30,974 nucleotides of DNA from the IMG/VR virus record IMGVR_UViG_3300030419_005252, positions 1 through 30,974 of that record, one strand, 5' to 3'. The translations under genes were made by a program, and so were the position numbers. Shown piece by piece: positions 1-5,230 of the stretch (position 1 is its first letter; every line of letters begins with the position of its first letter). A model generated the notes under the pieces. That model saw nothing but the letters and a program-made list of their open reading frames with translations. It had not been told where the DNA came from and ran no database searches. The stretch is from a virus.

Positions 1-350
1 TAGAGTATTTCTTAAAGGATGATGCTAAGGATGATCCATTACTTACATATGATCGTGTAAGATTGATGGGTATCGATCCTGAACCTATGAAGGAACAAGC
101 ACTCATCATTAATTTTGAGTTGCAATCCTTGTTTACCCTTATGGGTATTGACCTTGTTGATTTTAAATTGGAGTTTGGTTACGATGCTCACGGCGATTTA
201 TTCTTGGCTGATGAACTATCACCTGACAACATGCGACTCTGGAAAAAGGGAACAAAAGAGAGATTCGATAAGGACCTTTTTAGAAAAGATGAAGGAGACA
301 TAGTAGAGGCATACAAATATATACTACAGAAGCTTAGACAATTTACATGA
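1..350 (+). CDS. purC: SAICAR synthetase (PurC), C-terminal part
   Basis: The reading frame is already open at the window edge (first full codon at base 3) and stops at 348-350, so only about the last 115 residues are present. The C-terminal segment LADELSPDNMRLW is the signature of phosphoribosylaminoimidazole-succinocarboxamide synthase (consensus close to LADEISPDxxRLW). It is followed by the usual acidic end with FRKDEGD and a terminal helix. The enzyme joins aspartate to CAIR using ATP in de novo purine synthesis in the cytoplasm. A second purine gene, purN, lies 3.3 kb downstream on the same strand, so the phage carries at least two steps of the pathway. The 5' end lies outside the window and cannot be judged. 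An ATG at 63 is internal, because the family sequence continues upstream of it. Confidence 0.9.
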   Translation, partial: EYFLKDDAKDDPLLTYDRVRLMGIDPEPMKEQALIINFELQSLFTLMGIDLVDFKLEFGYDAHGDLFLADELSPDNMRLWKKGTKERFDKDLFRKDEGDIVEAYKYILQKLRQFT

Positions 351-360
351 GGAGACTTCT

Positions 361-564
361 ATGCACGGATCATTAGAACCAGAAGAACACGTTTGGCGTG
401 AGAATCCTTTTTGGGGTGAACCAACTCCTACTGACGTGTGGGATGACATGAAGAAACTTGACTCTCTTTATGAAGAATTGTTATGGGATCATCGAGACAA
501 ACTTGAGTTTGCAATTGAAGGTAATCATATTACTATTAGAAATAAATCTAGAGAAGGTAGGTGA
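361..564 (+). CDS. hypothetical protein, 67 aa
   Basis: This small acidic, Trp-rich protein is not a family I recognise. The ATG is preceded by a good ribosome-binding site (AGGAG at 351-355) that sits just after the purC stop, so it is probably translated from the purC message. The N-terminal half is rich in Glu, Pro and Trp (HVWRENPFWGEPTP). The C-terminal half looks helical and then basic. No membrane segment or catalytic motif is visible. Confidence 0.6.
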   Translation: MHGSLEPEEHVWRENPFWGEPTPTDVWDDMKKLDSLYEELLWDHRDKLEFAIEGNHITIRNKSREGR

Positions 565-621
565 TCTTTTCCTAACATTTAAAAAAATCAAGTCCGTTAA
601 ATACATTTTTAAGAATCTACT

Positions 622-1287
622 ATGAAAATCTTTTTAGACACTGCTGATGTGGGTGCTATTAGTTCTGGGTGGAAGACAGGATTAATTGATGGTATCACAA
701 CTAATCCTACACTCATTAGGAAGAGTGGTAGAAACCATGAGGATGTATATCAAGAGATTAAAGATATAGGTCTTACTGATATTAGTATGGAGGTTATTGG
801 TAGTAAGGAAAATATGATCTCTGAAGGAAAGAGGTTGCATAAGAAGTTTGGTAAGGTTGCTACTATTAAAGTCCCTTGTACACCAGACGGTCTACGTGCC
901 TGTAAGGATCTTTCCGAGTATGGTATAAGGGTTAATGTCACATTAATCTTTAGTCCCTCACAGGCGATCCTGGCCGCTAAAGCAGGAGCAGCATATGTTT
1001 CACCCTTTGTGGGTAGAGTAGATGATAATTCCTTTGGTGGGTTATGCCTTATTAAAGATATTGCTAATGTATATGCTAAACAGAATTGGGACTCTACTGA
1101 AATACTAGGTGCTTCTATTCGAGGAGTGAGGGATGTTGGTAGAGCATTTGAATATGGTGCTAACATTTGTACCATACCACCAGGAGTATTTGAAGGTATG
1201 TACAAGCACATTCTTACAGAGAAAGGTTTACAACTTTTTGATAAAGATTATGCAGAAACTATTAAAGATTTGGAGGCAGGAAAGTGA
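622..1287 (+). CDS. talC: transaldolase-like protein TalC
   Basis: At 221 residues this matches the short transaldolase/fructose-6-phosphate aldolase family. The TIM-barrel motifs are in order: FLDTAD (4-9, Asp6), GITTNPTL (24-31, Asn28), the Schiff-base lysine Lys83 in IKVPCT, then VNVTLIFS, YVSPFVGR and a GASIRG segment near the end. Cyanophage TalC is known as an auxiliary metabolic gene that draws host carbon into the pentose phosphate pathway, giving NADPH and ribose for nucleotides. That fits its place beside purC, purN, glutaredoxin and thyX. Its GTG-started neighbour overlaps its stop by 4 nt. A 57-nt gap precedes the gene, with a weak late-like TTAAATA box at 597-603. Function in the phage is taken from the family, not shown here. 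Confidence 0.95.
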   Translation: MKIFLDTADVGAISSGWKTGLIDGITTNPTLIRKSGRNHEDVYQEIKDIGLTDISMEVIGSKENMISEGKRLHKKFGKVATIKVPCTPDGLRACKDLSEYGIRVNVTLIFSPSQAILAAKAGAAYVSPFVGRVDDNSFGGLCLIKDIANVYAKQNWDSTEILGASIRGVRDVGRAFEYGANICTIPPGVFEGMYKHILTEKGLQLFDKDYAETIKDLEAGK

Positions 1288-1529
1288 CAATTAGAAACTT
1301 CACAGTCTTTTCTAAAGATGGTTGTCCTTACTGTTCCAAGATACAAGAGGTGTTGAAGTTAGCTGGTTTAAATTATGTCACTTATAAATTAGGTAAGGAC
1401 TTTGATAAGAAAAGTTTCTATGGTGAGTTTGGGGAAGGTTCTACATTTCCTCAAGTAACAATGAATGGAAAGAAACTTGGAGGTTGTACTAATACAGTCC
1501 AGTATTTACAGGAGCAACAACTGGTCTAA
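1284..1529 (+). CDS. glutaredoxin
   Basis: An 81-residue thioredoxin-fold protein with the dithiol active site CPYC at residues 14-17, the TFP cis-proline loop (Pro56) and the C-terminal GGCTN segment that binds glutathione. These three motifs in this spacing define a class I glutaredoxin. It begins with GTG at 1284, which overlaps the talC TGA. A purine-rich GGAGG at 1273-1277 serves as ribosome-binding site, so the two genes are translationally coupled. In T4-like phages the glutaredoxin (NrdC type) is the electron donor for ribonucleotide reductase, the likely role here. No reductase gene lies in this window. Confidence 0.93.
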   Translation: MTIRNFTVFSKDGCPYCSKIQEVLKLAGLNYVTYKLGKDFDKKSFYGEFGEGSTFPQVTMNGKKLGGCTNTVQYLQEQQLV

Positions 1530-1533
1530 TGCC

Positions 1534-1890
1534 ATGTCGAATAATTTCGAAGAAGTATATTATGTTCTAGAGGAGTCTCTAGAACTTGCCTTTAAAGGTC
1601 AGTTCGTGATAAAATTGTATGAATATTTTCAATCAAGAGGAGTAACTAAAGTAGAAGCAGATGAATTTCTTAAGAGTTCTACTGCTCATGAGATTGGTTC
1701 TCTTATTGTTGAACTTAACGAATACATTAAAGGAGGTATTGACAGCGAACATAAGCAATTGAGGGAGGCATATCATCATATCCCTAAACCTCAAGCAAGA
1801 AAGATAAGAGATTATCTTTCATGTATACTAGAAGATGCAGTGAGGTATAGTGATGACAAAAAAAGAGGAAGGAAACGACGATCTAAATAA
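1534..1890 (+). CDS. hypothetical protein, 118 aa, helical
   Basis: I chose the ATG at 1534 (MSNNFEEVYYVLEE), four bases after the glutaredoxin stop, rather than an in-frame ATG at 1465 that would overlap glutaredoxin by 65 nt. The predicted protein is mostly helical, begins acidic and ends with a strongly basic tail (DDKKRGRKRRSK), which could contact nucleic acid. I do not recognise a family. The next small gene begins inside its last codons (1853), typical of the packed layout in this region. Confidence 0.65.
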   Translation: MSNNFEEVYYVLEESLELAFKGQFVIKLYEYFQSRGVTKVEADEFLKSSTAHEIGSLIVELNEYIKGGIDSEHKQLREAYHHIPKPQARKIRDYLSCILEDAVRYSDDKKRGRKRRSK

Positions 1891-2029
1891 AGACAAACCC
1901 GAAATCAATAAGGGTGTTGAATTACTATTAAGAAATAGGAGGAAGAAACCAAAGACTAAAACATTCCAAGTCAAGTTTTCTTTTTTCAAGAGAGAGATTA
2001 CTTTTTACCTGGACATTCAAAAAAAATAA
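1853..2029 (+). CDS. small basic hypothetical protein, 58 aa
   Basis: This ORF starts MTKKEEGNDDLN at 1853, inside the end of the previous gene, and stops at 2027-2029. The first third is acidic, the middle very basic (RNRRKKPKTK), and the end alternates hydrophobic and charged residues like one or two beta strands (FQVKFSFFKREITF). It fills the only space between its neighbours and has no interrupting stop, so I think it is real. I cannot name its function. There is no strong ribosome-binding site, so coupling to the upstream gene is likely. Confidence 0.55.
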   Translation: MTKKEEGNDDLNKDKPEINKGVELLLRNRRKKPKTKTFQVKFSFFKREITFYLDIQKK

Positions 2030-2047
2030 TCTCCTGGGAGGAACATC

Positions 2048-2293
2048 ATGCTACAAGAAGTAACACCTTATATTGTTTTCTTTAGTGCATTTGCTATAAT
2101 TGCTACGTTTGTGATAGGATTCTTTACAGGATGGATTGTTAACAATGTAGTCGGACAGTTCCTCAACAGACCAACTCCTTTCACTGTTCACCCAGAAATG
2201 TTTGATGAGAATGGTCAACTTATCCCCGATGAAATCGTAGCCCTAAGATTTGAAAATGACTATGACACCAACGAAGAAGACGACGACGAGTAG
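2048..2293 (+). CDS. small single-span membrane protein, 81 aa
   Basis: A strong ribosome-binding site (GGGAGG at 2036-2041) precedes the ATG. Residues about 8-34 form one long hydrophobic segment (IVFFSAFAIIATFVIGFFTGWIV), followed by a hydrophilic tail with HPEMFDENGQLIPDEI and a run of acidic residues at the C-terminus. Short N-terminus plus acidic cytoplasm-type tail suggests an inner-membrane protein with its C-terminus inside, but orientation is inference. No lysis function can be assigned: there is only one span and no holin-type dual start. The next gene overlaps its acidic tail. Confidence 0.7.
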   Translation: MLQEVTPYIVFFSAFAIIATFVIGFFTGWIVNNVVGQFLNRPTPFTVHPEMFDENGQLIPDEIVALRFENDYDTNEEDDDE

Positions 2294-2771
2294 AAAAAAA
2301 CCTGTCGTCAAGAGAGTTAAACTCCCACCAAATCCTTTTATCCATGAGATATTTGAACTCGTAGGAGAGCAGAGGACTAAGGCAAAGAGAGTTGAAATCT
2401 TAAAAGAGTATCGTGATGACTCTGTAACTGCTGTATTGATTTGGAACTTTGATGAGAGAGTTCAGTCTGCAGTACCAGAAGGAGAGGTTCCATATAATCC
2501 CAATGAAGTACCAGTAGGAACAGATCATACTTCATTGAGGAGAGAGTGGAAGACGTTGTACCATTTCATTAAGGGTGGTAATGATACTCTTAGTAGTCTC
2601 CGTAGAGAGTCGATGTTTATTCAGTTACTTGAAGGTCTTCATCCAAAGGAAGCAGAAATTATTTGCCTTATTAAGGATAAAGATTTGGAATCTGTATATC
2701 CTAAAGTTACTTTGGATGTAGTGCAGCAAGCATATCCTGATATAGCATGGGGTGTAAATAGAGGATCATGA
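2262..2771 (+). CDS. DUF6433-like phage protein, about 169 aa
   Basis: The product begins MTPTKKTTTSRKK with a basic, disordered-looking tail, then a helical body (FIHEIFELVGEQRTKAKRVE, then a second part with FIKGGNDTLSSLRRESMF and LLEGLHPKEAEIICLIKDK). The body resembles a protein of unknown function that is widespread in T4-like marine phages (DUF6433, from memory of the family). In-frame ATGs at 2250 and 2256 also exist. All start inside the acidic tail of the preceding membrane-protein gene. The ATGA at 2768 couples it to the next gene. Its role is unknown; the pattern of helices and basic residues is compatible with nucleic-acid or protein binding. Confidence 0.75.
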   Translation: MTPTKKTTTSRKKPVVKRVKLPPNPFIHEIFELVGEQRTKAKRVEILKEYRDDSVTAVLIWNFDERVQSAVPEGEVPYNPNEVPVGTDHTSLRREWKTLYHFIKGGNDTLSSLRRESMFIQLLEGLHPKEAEIICLIKDKDLESVYPKVTLDVVQQAYPDIAWGVNRGS

Positions 2772-3130
2772 CAGAAGAAGTTAAAGAAGAAACAAAAGTC
2801 GCACAGAAACCAGAGAAACCAAAGAAATCTATATGGTCCTCTGATGAAAGGAAAAATATATCAAGTTATGGGTGCGAATTACTTATAGAAGATGCAAGTA
2901 AAGAGCAGGTAAATGAGAGACAACTTCCAACTGATACTATGATAATATCATATAAGTTTGAAGATAAATTACATCAAGATTTGTGTCGAGGTCCAAGAGT
3001 TAATATCTTTGATCTTTATTATGATAAATTCGGTAAGGATTCCATTCAGAAAATAGACTATGGTCATGGAACTATTAATCCAAATCAATGGGGATATAAA
3101 GCACCTCAGAAAAAGAAAAGGAGAAAGTAA
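2768..3130 (+). CDS. hypothetical protein, 120 aa
   Basis: The start overlaps the preceding stop as ATGA, and the stop overlaps the next start as TAATG, so it sits in one translationally coupled run. The first 25 residues are a Lys/Glu/Pro-rich tail; the centre has a folded-looking part (CELLIEDAS, TMIISYKF, NIFDLYYDKFG); the end is highly basic (PQKKKRRK). I do not recognise the family. The arrangement in a cassette of small proteins between talC and purN suggests an early or middle-phase function. Confidence 0.65.
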   Translation: MTEEVKEETKVAQKPEKPKKSIWSSDERKNISSYGCELLIEDASKEQVNERQLPTDTMIISYKFEDKLHQDLCRGPRVNIFDLYYDKFGKDSIQKIDYGHGTINPNQWGYKAPQKKKRRK

Positions 3131-3405
3131 TGAGTGATGATCTTCTTAAAGCACAAGTAAATGCTCTCATCAGAGATGAAATTCAAGATGTCATCAATGA
3201 TTATGTTGACCATAGAGATTCTGCTGATGGTGGAGGAGTTGGTTTTGTTAAGGCAGCAGAAGAGGATCAGTTAAAAGTTAATATATCTAATGCTGAAGTA
3301 GAGAAACTTATTAAAAAGTATAAGAAGATTAAACGTAGTGAGAAATCTAATCTTAATCAAGTAAAGAAACTTGGTCTTGTTGATAAAAATGGGAGGCCAT
3401 TATGA
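3130..3405 (+). CDS. hypothetical protein, 91 aa
   Basis: A small charged protein starting MSDDLLKAQVNALIRDEI. It is predicted largely helical, with a glycine-rich break (DGGGVGF, about 33-39) and a Lys-rich second half (KKYKKIKRSEKS). Starts on the last base of the previous stop (TAATG) and ends in an ATGA overlap with the next. No family recognised, no membrane segment or catalytic motif. Confidence 0.6.
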   Translation: MSDDLLKAQVNALIRDEIQDVINDYVDHRDSADGGGVGFVKAAEEDQLKVNISNAEVEKLIKKYKKIKRSEKSNLNQVKKLGLVDKNGRPL

Positions 3406-3698
3406 GTAAACCTGTACCAGGTAGTTACATAGACACTCAGGGTATGGGTGCTCCAATGTCTCCTGAAGATGCAAAGAAAGCACAGAAGCAGGAATATAAA
3501 CCTGCTATTGTTAAACCTAGAAGAATTCTTACTCCTACAGATGTTATGGAGTTAAAGATTCTTATTCATGAAGTATTGGATGAGAGAGAAGGTAATTTTC
3601 ATTATACATCTTACTTTGATACTGAACAGTATAAGCATCCAGTAACAGAAGAGGAACCAGAGTATACACCTCACTATAAACCTACATATTACCAATGA
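3402..3698 (+). CDS. hypothetical protein, 98 aa
   Basis: Coupled by ATGA overlaps to both neighbours, with a ribosome-binding site GGGAGG just upstream (3391-3396). The N-terminus is Pro/Gly-rich (SKPVPGSYIDTQGMGAPMS), a helix follows (LTPTDVMELKILIHEVLDERE) and the C-terminus is Tyr/Pro-rich (YTPHYKPTYYQ). Unrecognised. The Tyr-rich tail looks disordered and may be an interaction peptide; that is only an impression. Confidence 0.6.
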   Translation: MSKPVPGSYIDTQGMGAPMSPEDAKKAQKQEYKPAIVKPRRILTPTDVMELKILIHEVLDEREGNFHYTSYFDTEQYKHPVTEEEPEYTPHYKPTYYQ

Positions 3699-4243
3699 AA
3701 TTAGGCGTTATGTGCTCTGGAAATGGTACAAATTTCGAGAACATTGTGCGTACTTGTAGAGAGGATGAAGTTGTGTTGATGATATACAACAGAAAGGATT
3801 GTGGAGCAGCAAAAAAAGCATTGAAATTTGGTATTCCTTGTGCTCATATCTCTAGTAAAGAAGAGGCTAGAATTATTAATGAGTTTCATTGGGCAGGAGT
3901 GGATCTTATTGTCATGGCTGGATGGATGAGAATTGTTAGTAAGAGGTTTGTTGAGGCATTTCCTGGTAAAATTATAAACATTCACCCATCTTTACTTCCA
4001 AAACATAAGGGGTTGAATGTAGTTCAAAGAGCAATGGATGCTGGTGATACTGTTGCTGGATGTACAGTTCATTATGTTACTGAAGAACTTGACTCTGGTG
4101 ATATAATATTACAAGCAGAAGTTCCTATTCTACCTGATGACACTGTTGAGTCATTAACAAAAGCAATTCAAAGACTGGAGTATTCTATTTTACCGGAGGC
4201 AATTAAGTATGTTAAGCAAAGACAGCAGGTTGAGAGTTGTTGA
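3695..4243 (+). CDS. purN: phosphoribosylglycinamide formyltransferase (PurN)
   Basis: At 182 residues it is slightly shorter than the usual 190-210. The N-terminal nucleotide-binding loop is CSGNGTNFENIV (7-18). The catalytic triad of the family is intact: Asn95 and His97 in INIHPSLLP, and Asp133 in EELDSGD. These match Asn106, His108 and Asp144 of the E. coli enzyme. It transfers a formyl group from 10-formyl-tetrahydrofolate to GAR in de novo purine synthesis. Start overlaps the preceding stop (ATGA at 3695), with no clear ribosome-binding site, so coupling is likely. With purC upstream it would relieve purine shortage during phage DNA replication. Confidence 0.95.
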   Translation: MKLGVMCSGNGTNFENIVRTCREDEVVLMIYNRKDCGAAKKALKFGIPCAHISSKEEARIINEFHWAGVDLIVMAGWMRIVSKRFVEAFPGKIINIHPSLLPKHKGLNVVQRAMDAGDTVAGCTVHYVTEELDSGDIILQAEVPILPDDTVESLTKAIQRLEYSILPEAIKYVKQRQQVESC

Positions 4244-4415
4244 GATTGCTTGCAAGATTAGGTTGGGTAGGGAGGTTTCCTTGACAGAAATGATATGGTA
4301 TAATAAAATGATAGAAAATAATGGCCACGCCAGAGGCATCCATGAGAGAACAGTTATTAAAGGCTCTTTTAGCTCACGCTACTGGGGAAATCGAAAAACA
4401 CAAGGCGAATGTTGA
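4209..4415 (+). CDS. small hypothetical protein, up to 68 aa
   Basis: It starts inside the end of purN and overlaps the next gene by 95 nt. Residues 6-46 look like a real protein (a helical RLRVVEIACKIRLGREVSLTE segment split by a Trp-containing WYNKMIENN and ending HARGIHER). The remaining residues (SSRYWGNRKTQGEC) look like noise from the overlapping gene. Either the gene truly runs on in an overlapping frame, or it once ended near 4360 and lost its stop. A promoter-like pair of boxes lies inside it. Function unknown. Confidence 0.45.
   Translation: MLSKDSRLRVVEIACKIRLGREVSLTEMIWYNKMIENNGHARGIHERTVIKGSFSSRYWGNRKTQGEC
4281..4309 (+). promoter_or_regulatory. sigma70-type promoter candidate
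   Basis: TTGACA at 4281-4286 and TAAAAT at 4304-4309 are separated by exactly 17 nt. That is a perfect -35 and a 5/6 match to the -10. Transcription would begin near 4316, just upstream of the next small gene. It lies inside the 4209 ORF, so the match could be chance, but four promoters in this window share the same geometry. Confidence 0.5.
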
Positions 4416-4542
4416 AGTTTACTTGACTCATCCTGTGGGTATTGGTGAGCATTCTGATATCACTGAAGCAATTCAGATTGAGTTGGACAAGATCGCACGT
4501 TACCATGATCAGGTACAGGTTGTTAAGACTTATTTCAAATAA
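4321..4542 (+). CDS. conserved cyanophage-type small protein, 73 aa
   Basis: The body (REQLLKALLAHATGEIEKHK, VEVYLTHPVGIGEHSD, IQIELDKIARYHDQVQVV) reads as a compact helical protein of a type I associate with T4-like cyanophages; its function is unknown. Two starts are possible: ATG at 4321 (MATPEAS) with no ribosome-binding site, or ATG at 4342 with AGAGG at 4332-4336, 5 nt upstream. The upstream promoter candidate would start RNA near 4316, which favours 4342. I list the longer form. A 6-bp hairpin (ACTGTA/TACAGT, 4549-4568) follows the stop but has no T-run, so it is not a clear terminator. Confidence 0.8.
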   Translation: MATPEASMREQLLKALLAHATGEIEKHKANVEVYLTHPVGIGEHSDITEAIQIELDKIARYHDQVQVVKTYFK

Positions 4543-4573
4543 GTTAAAACTGTATCAAAGACTACAGTATTGG

Positions 4574-4602
4574 TTGCATATATAGAATATATGTGTTATT
4601 AT
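4574..4602 (+). promoter_or_regulatory. extended -10 promoter candidate before the riboswitch
   Basis: TATTAT at 4597-4602 is a 5/6 match to the -10 and is preceded by TG at 4594-4595 (extended -10 form). A weak -35, TTGCAT at 4574-4579, lies 17 nt upstream. RNA would begin near 4609, exactly where the riboswitch-like element starts. The position is the best argument for it; the -35 box is poor. Confidence 0.45.
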
Positions 4603-4610
4603 TAACACAT
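4591..4610. repeat. perfect 20-nt palindrome with 4-nt centre
   Basis: ATGTGTTA (4591-4598) and TAACACAT (4603-4610) are exact inverted repeats around TTAT. The palindrome covers the candidate -10 box and ends at the predicted RNA start. That is the position of a repressor operator. If transcribed from further upstream, it would instead be an 8-bp hairpin directly before the aptamer. No T-run follows, so it is not a standard terminator. Confidence 0.55.
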
Positions 4611-4660
4611 CGTTCACCCGCAAGGGCGCAAGTAAGTCGCGGAACGGAGCGTTCATCCCT
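4611..4660 (+). promoter_or_regulatory. glutamine riboswitch-like RNA (Downstream-peptide type)
   Basis: This GC-rich block in AT-rich DNA resembles the glnA/Downstream-peptide glutamine aptamers known from cyanobacteria and their phages. CGTTC (4611-4615) can pair with GAACG (4642-4646) as the closing stem. Inside are CCC-GCAA-GGG (4617-4626), a GNRA-type hairpin, and the conserved-looking core CGCAAGTAAG (4627-4636) followed by GCGGAACGGAG. A small ORF begins at 4661, as the class name implies. GAACG can also pair with CGTTC at 4650-4654, forming a competing hairpin whose loop holds GAG of the GGAG (4646-4649) ribosome-binding site. The two states exclude each other, so translational control by glutamine is a reasonable reading. 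The match is from memory of the family; a covariance search would settle it. Confidence 0.8.
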
Positions 4661-4819
4661 ATGATACCCATCCTTCTAGCATCAACTCTTTCTTGCTCTG
4701 ACGCTGAATCTCTCATAGAGAAATTCAACGGGAGAAATGTTCCTCAAGAACAGAAGGTTGAGTTGATTGAGGTTGTTAAAACCAATACAGAAGCTGGGTG
4801 TTGGGACGCAAACGACTAA
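4661..4819 (+). CDS. riboswitch-controlled small peptide, 52 aa
   Basis: The ORF starts 6 nt after the last pairing element of the riboswitch-like RNA. The product is MIPILLASTLSCSDAES followed by a charged helical part and a C-terminal CWDAND. The first 12 residues are hydrophobic but have no leading positive charge and no canonical lipobox, so I do not call a signal peptide. Two cysteines (12 and 43) could pair. The possible ribosome-binding site GGAG (4646-4649) is 11 nt from the ATG and lies in the switching region. This fits the 17-100 residue peptides known behind Downstream-peptide RNAs, whose function is unknown. Confidence 0.72.
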   Translation: MIPILLASTLSCSDAESLIEKFNGRNVPQEQKVELIEVVKTNTEAGCWDAND

Positions 4820-4860
4820 AGGAACGGGCCTTAAAATCCAATTACTTTAGGAGTATCACA

Positions 4861-4989
4861 ATGGCAAAAGTAACCTACCGTGGTGTTACATATAACACCG
4901 ATGACAAGCAAACTTGTCAGAAGCAAGTCTCTGAACTCACATACAGAGGCATCAAGCATACGGAAGAAAAAGTCGTATGTGCAAGGTAA
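4861..4989 (+). CDS. DUF4278-like small protein, 42 aa
   Basis: The short product has two TYRG motifs (residues 5-8 and 27-30) of the YRG type found in DUF4278 proteins, which are mainly cyanobacterial. Ribosome-binding site AGGAG (4849-4853) lies 7 nt before the ATG, so I use 4861 and not the upstream in-frame ATG at 4798. Two cysteines (19 and 40) are present. It shares the riboswitch transcript, 41 nt after the 52-aa peptide gene, and is followed by a strong terminator. Function unknown; the family link supports a cyanobacterial host. Confidence 0.8.
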   Translation: MAKVTYRGVTYNTDDKQTCQKQVSELTYRGIKHTEEKVVCAR

Positions 4990-5011
4990 GTTCGACTTAC
5001 ATATACGTTTT

Positions 5012-5042
5012 AAGAGGAGGGTATTGACCCTCCTCTTTTTTT
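5012..5042 (+). terminator. rho-independent terminator
   Basis: GAGGAGGG (5014-5021) and CCCTCCTC (5028-5035) form a perfect 8-bp stem, extended by two A-T pairs, with a 6-nt loop and a run of seven T. It ends the riboswitch and DUF4278 transcript. It is the clearest terminator in the window. Confidence 0.93.
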
Positions 5043-5052
5043 ATATTATAAT
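5024..5052 (+). promoter_or_regulatory. sigma70-type promoter with its -35 in the terminator
   Basis: TTGACC at 5024-5029 (5/6) and TATAAT at 5047-5052 (6/6) are 17 nt apart. The -35 box is made of the loop and the first bases of the 3' arm of the terminator hairpin. RNA would start near 5059, 13 nt before the next ATG, leading into the 52-aa protein and thyX. Confidence 0.75.
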
Positions 5053-5071
5053 TAGTGAGAAAAGAAATCAA

Positions 5072-5230
5072 ATGAACAAAGCAAAATTAAAAGTTTTAGT
5101 TCGAGCTCTTAAAGAGATTGTTGATGAACTGGAGTCGGAGATTTATTCTGATCCAGATGCATATACAGATTCTGATTTCTCTTCACCATCACCAGATTAT
5201 GATGAGGTTTTCGAAGACGATGACGGTTAA
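5072..5230 (+). CDS. small acidic hypothetical protein, 52 aa
   Basis: It begins MNKAKLKVLVRALKEIVDEL, a basic-to-amphipathic helix, then turns very acidic with Asp/Ser/Pro-rich stretches and ends EVFEDDDG. It is the first gene after the terminator/promoter and its last codons overlap the thyX start by 11 nt. I know similar small proteins from cyanophages but no function. A DNA-mimic-like acidic character is visible, without more support. Confidence 0.7.
   Translation: MNKAKLKVLVRALKEIVDELESEIYSDPDAYTDSDFSSPSPDYDEVFEDDDG

Noticed and set aside
750-1211. Long minus-strand ORF inside talC
   Set aside because: Shadow of talC; the protein has no family features and no ribosome-binding site.
4281-4304. 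TTGACA with TATAAT at 4299
   Set aside because: The spacer is only 12 nt; the TAAAAT at 17 nt is the better partner.
4549-4568. Terminator after the 73-aa gene
   Set aside because: 6-bp stem with an 8-nt loop and no T-run.
4661-4700. Lipoprotein signal in the 52-aa peptide
   Set aside because: No positive charge at the N-terminus and the residues before Cys12 (TLS) do not form a lipobox.
4798-4860. N-terminal extension of the DUF4278 gene
   Set aside because: It overlaps the end of the 52-aa gene, and the ribosome-binding site at 4849-4853 fits ATG 4861.
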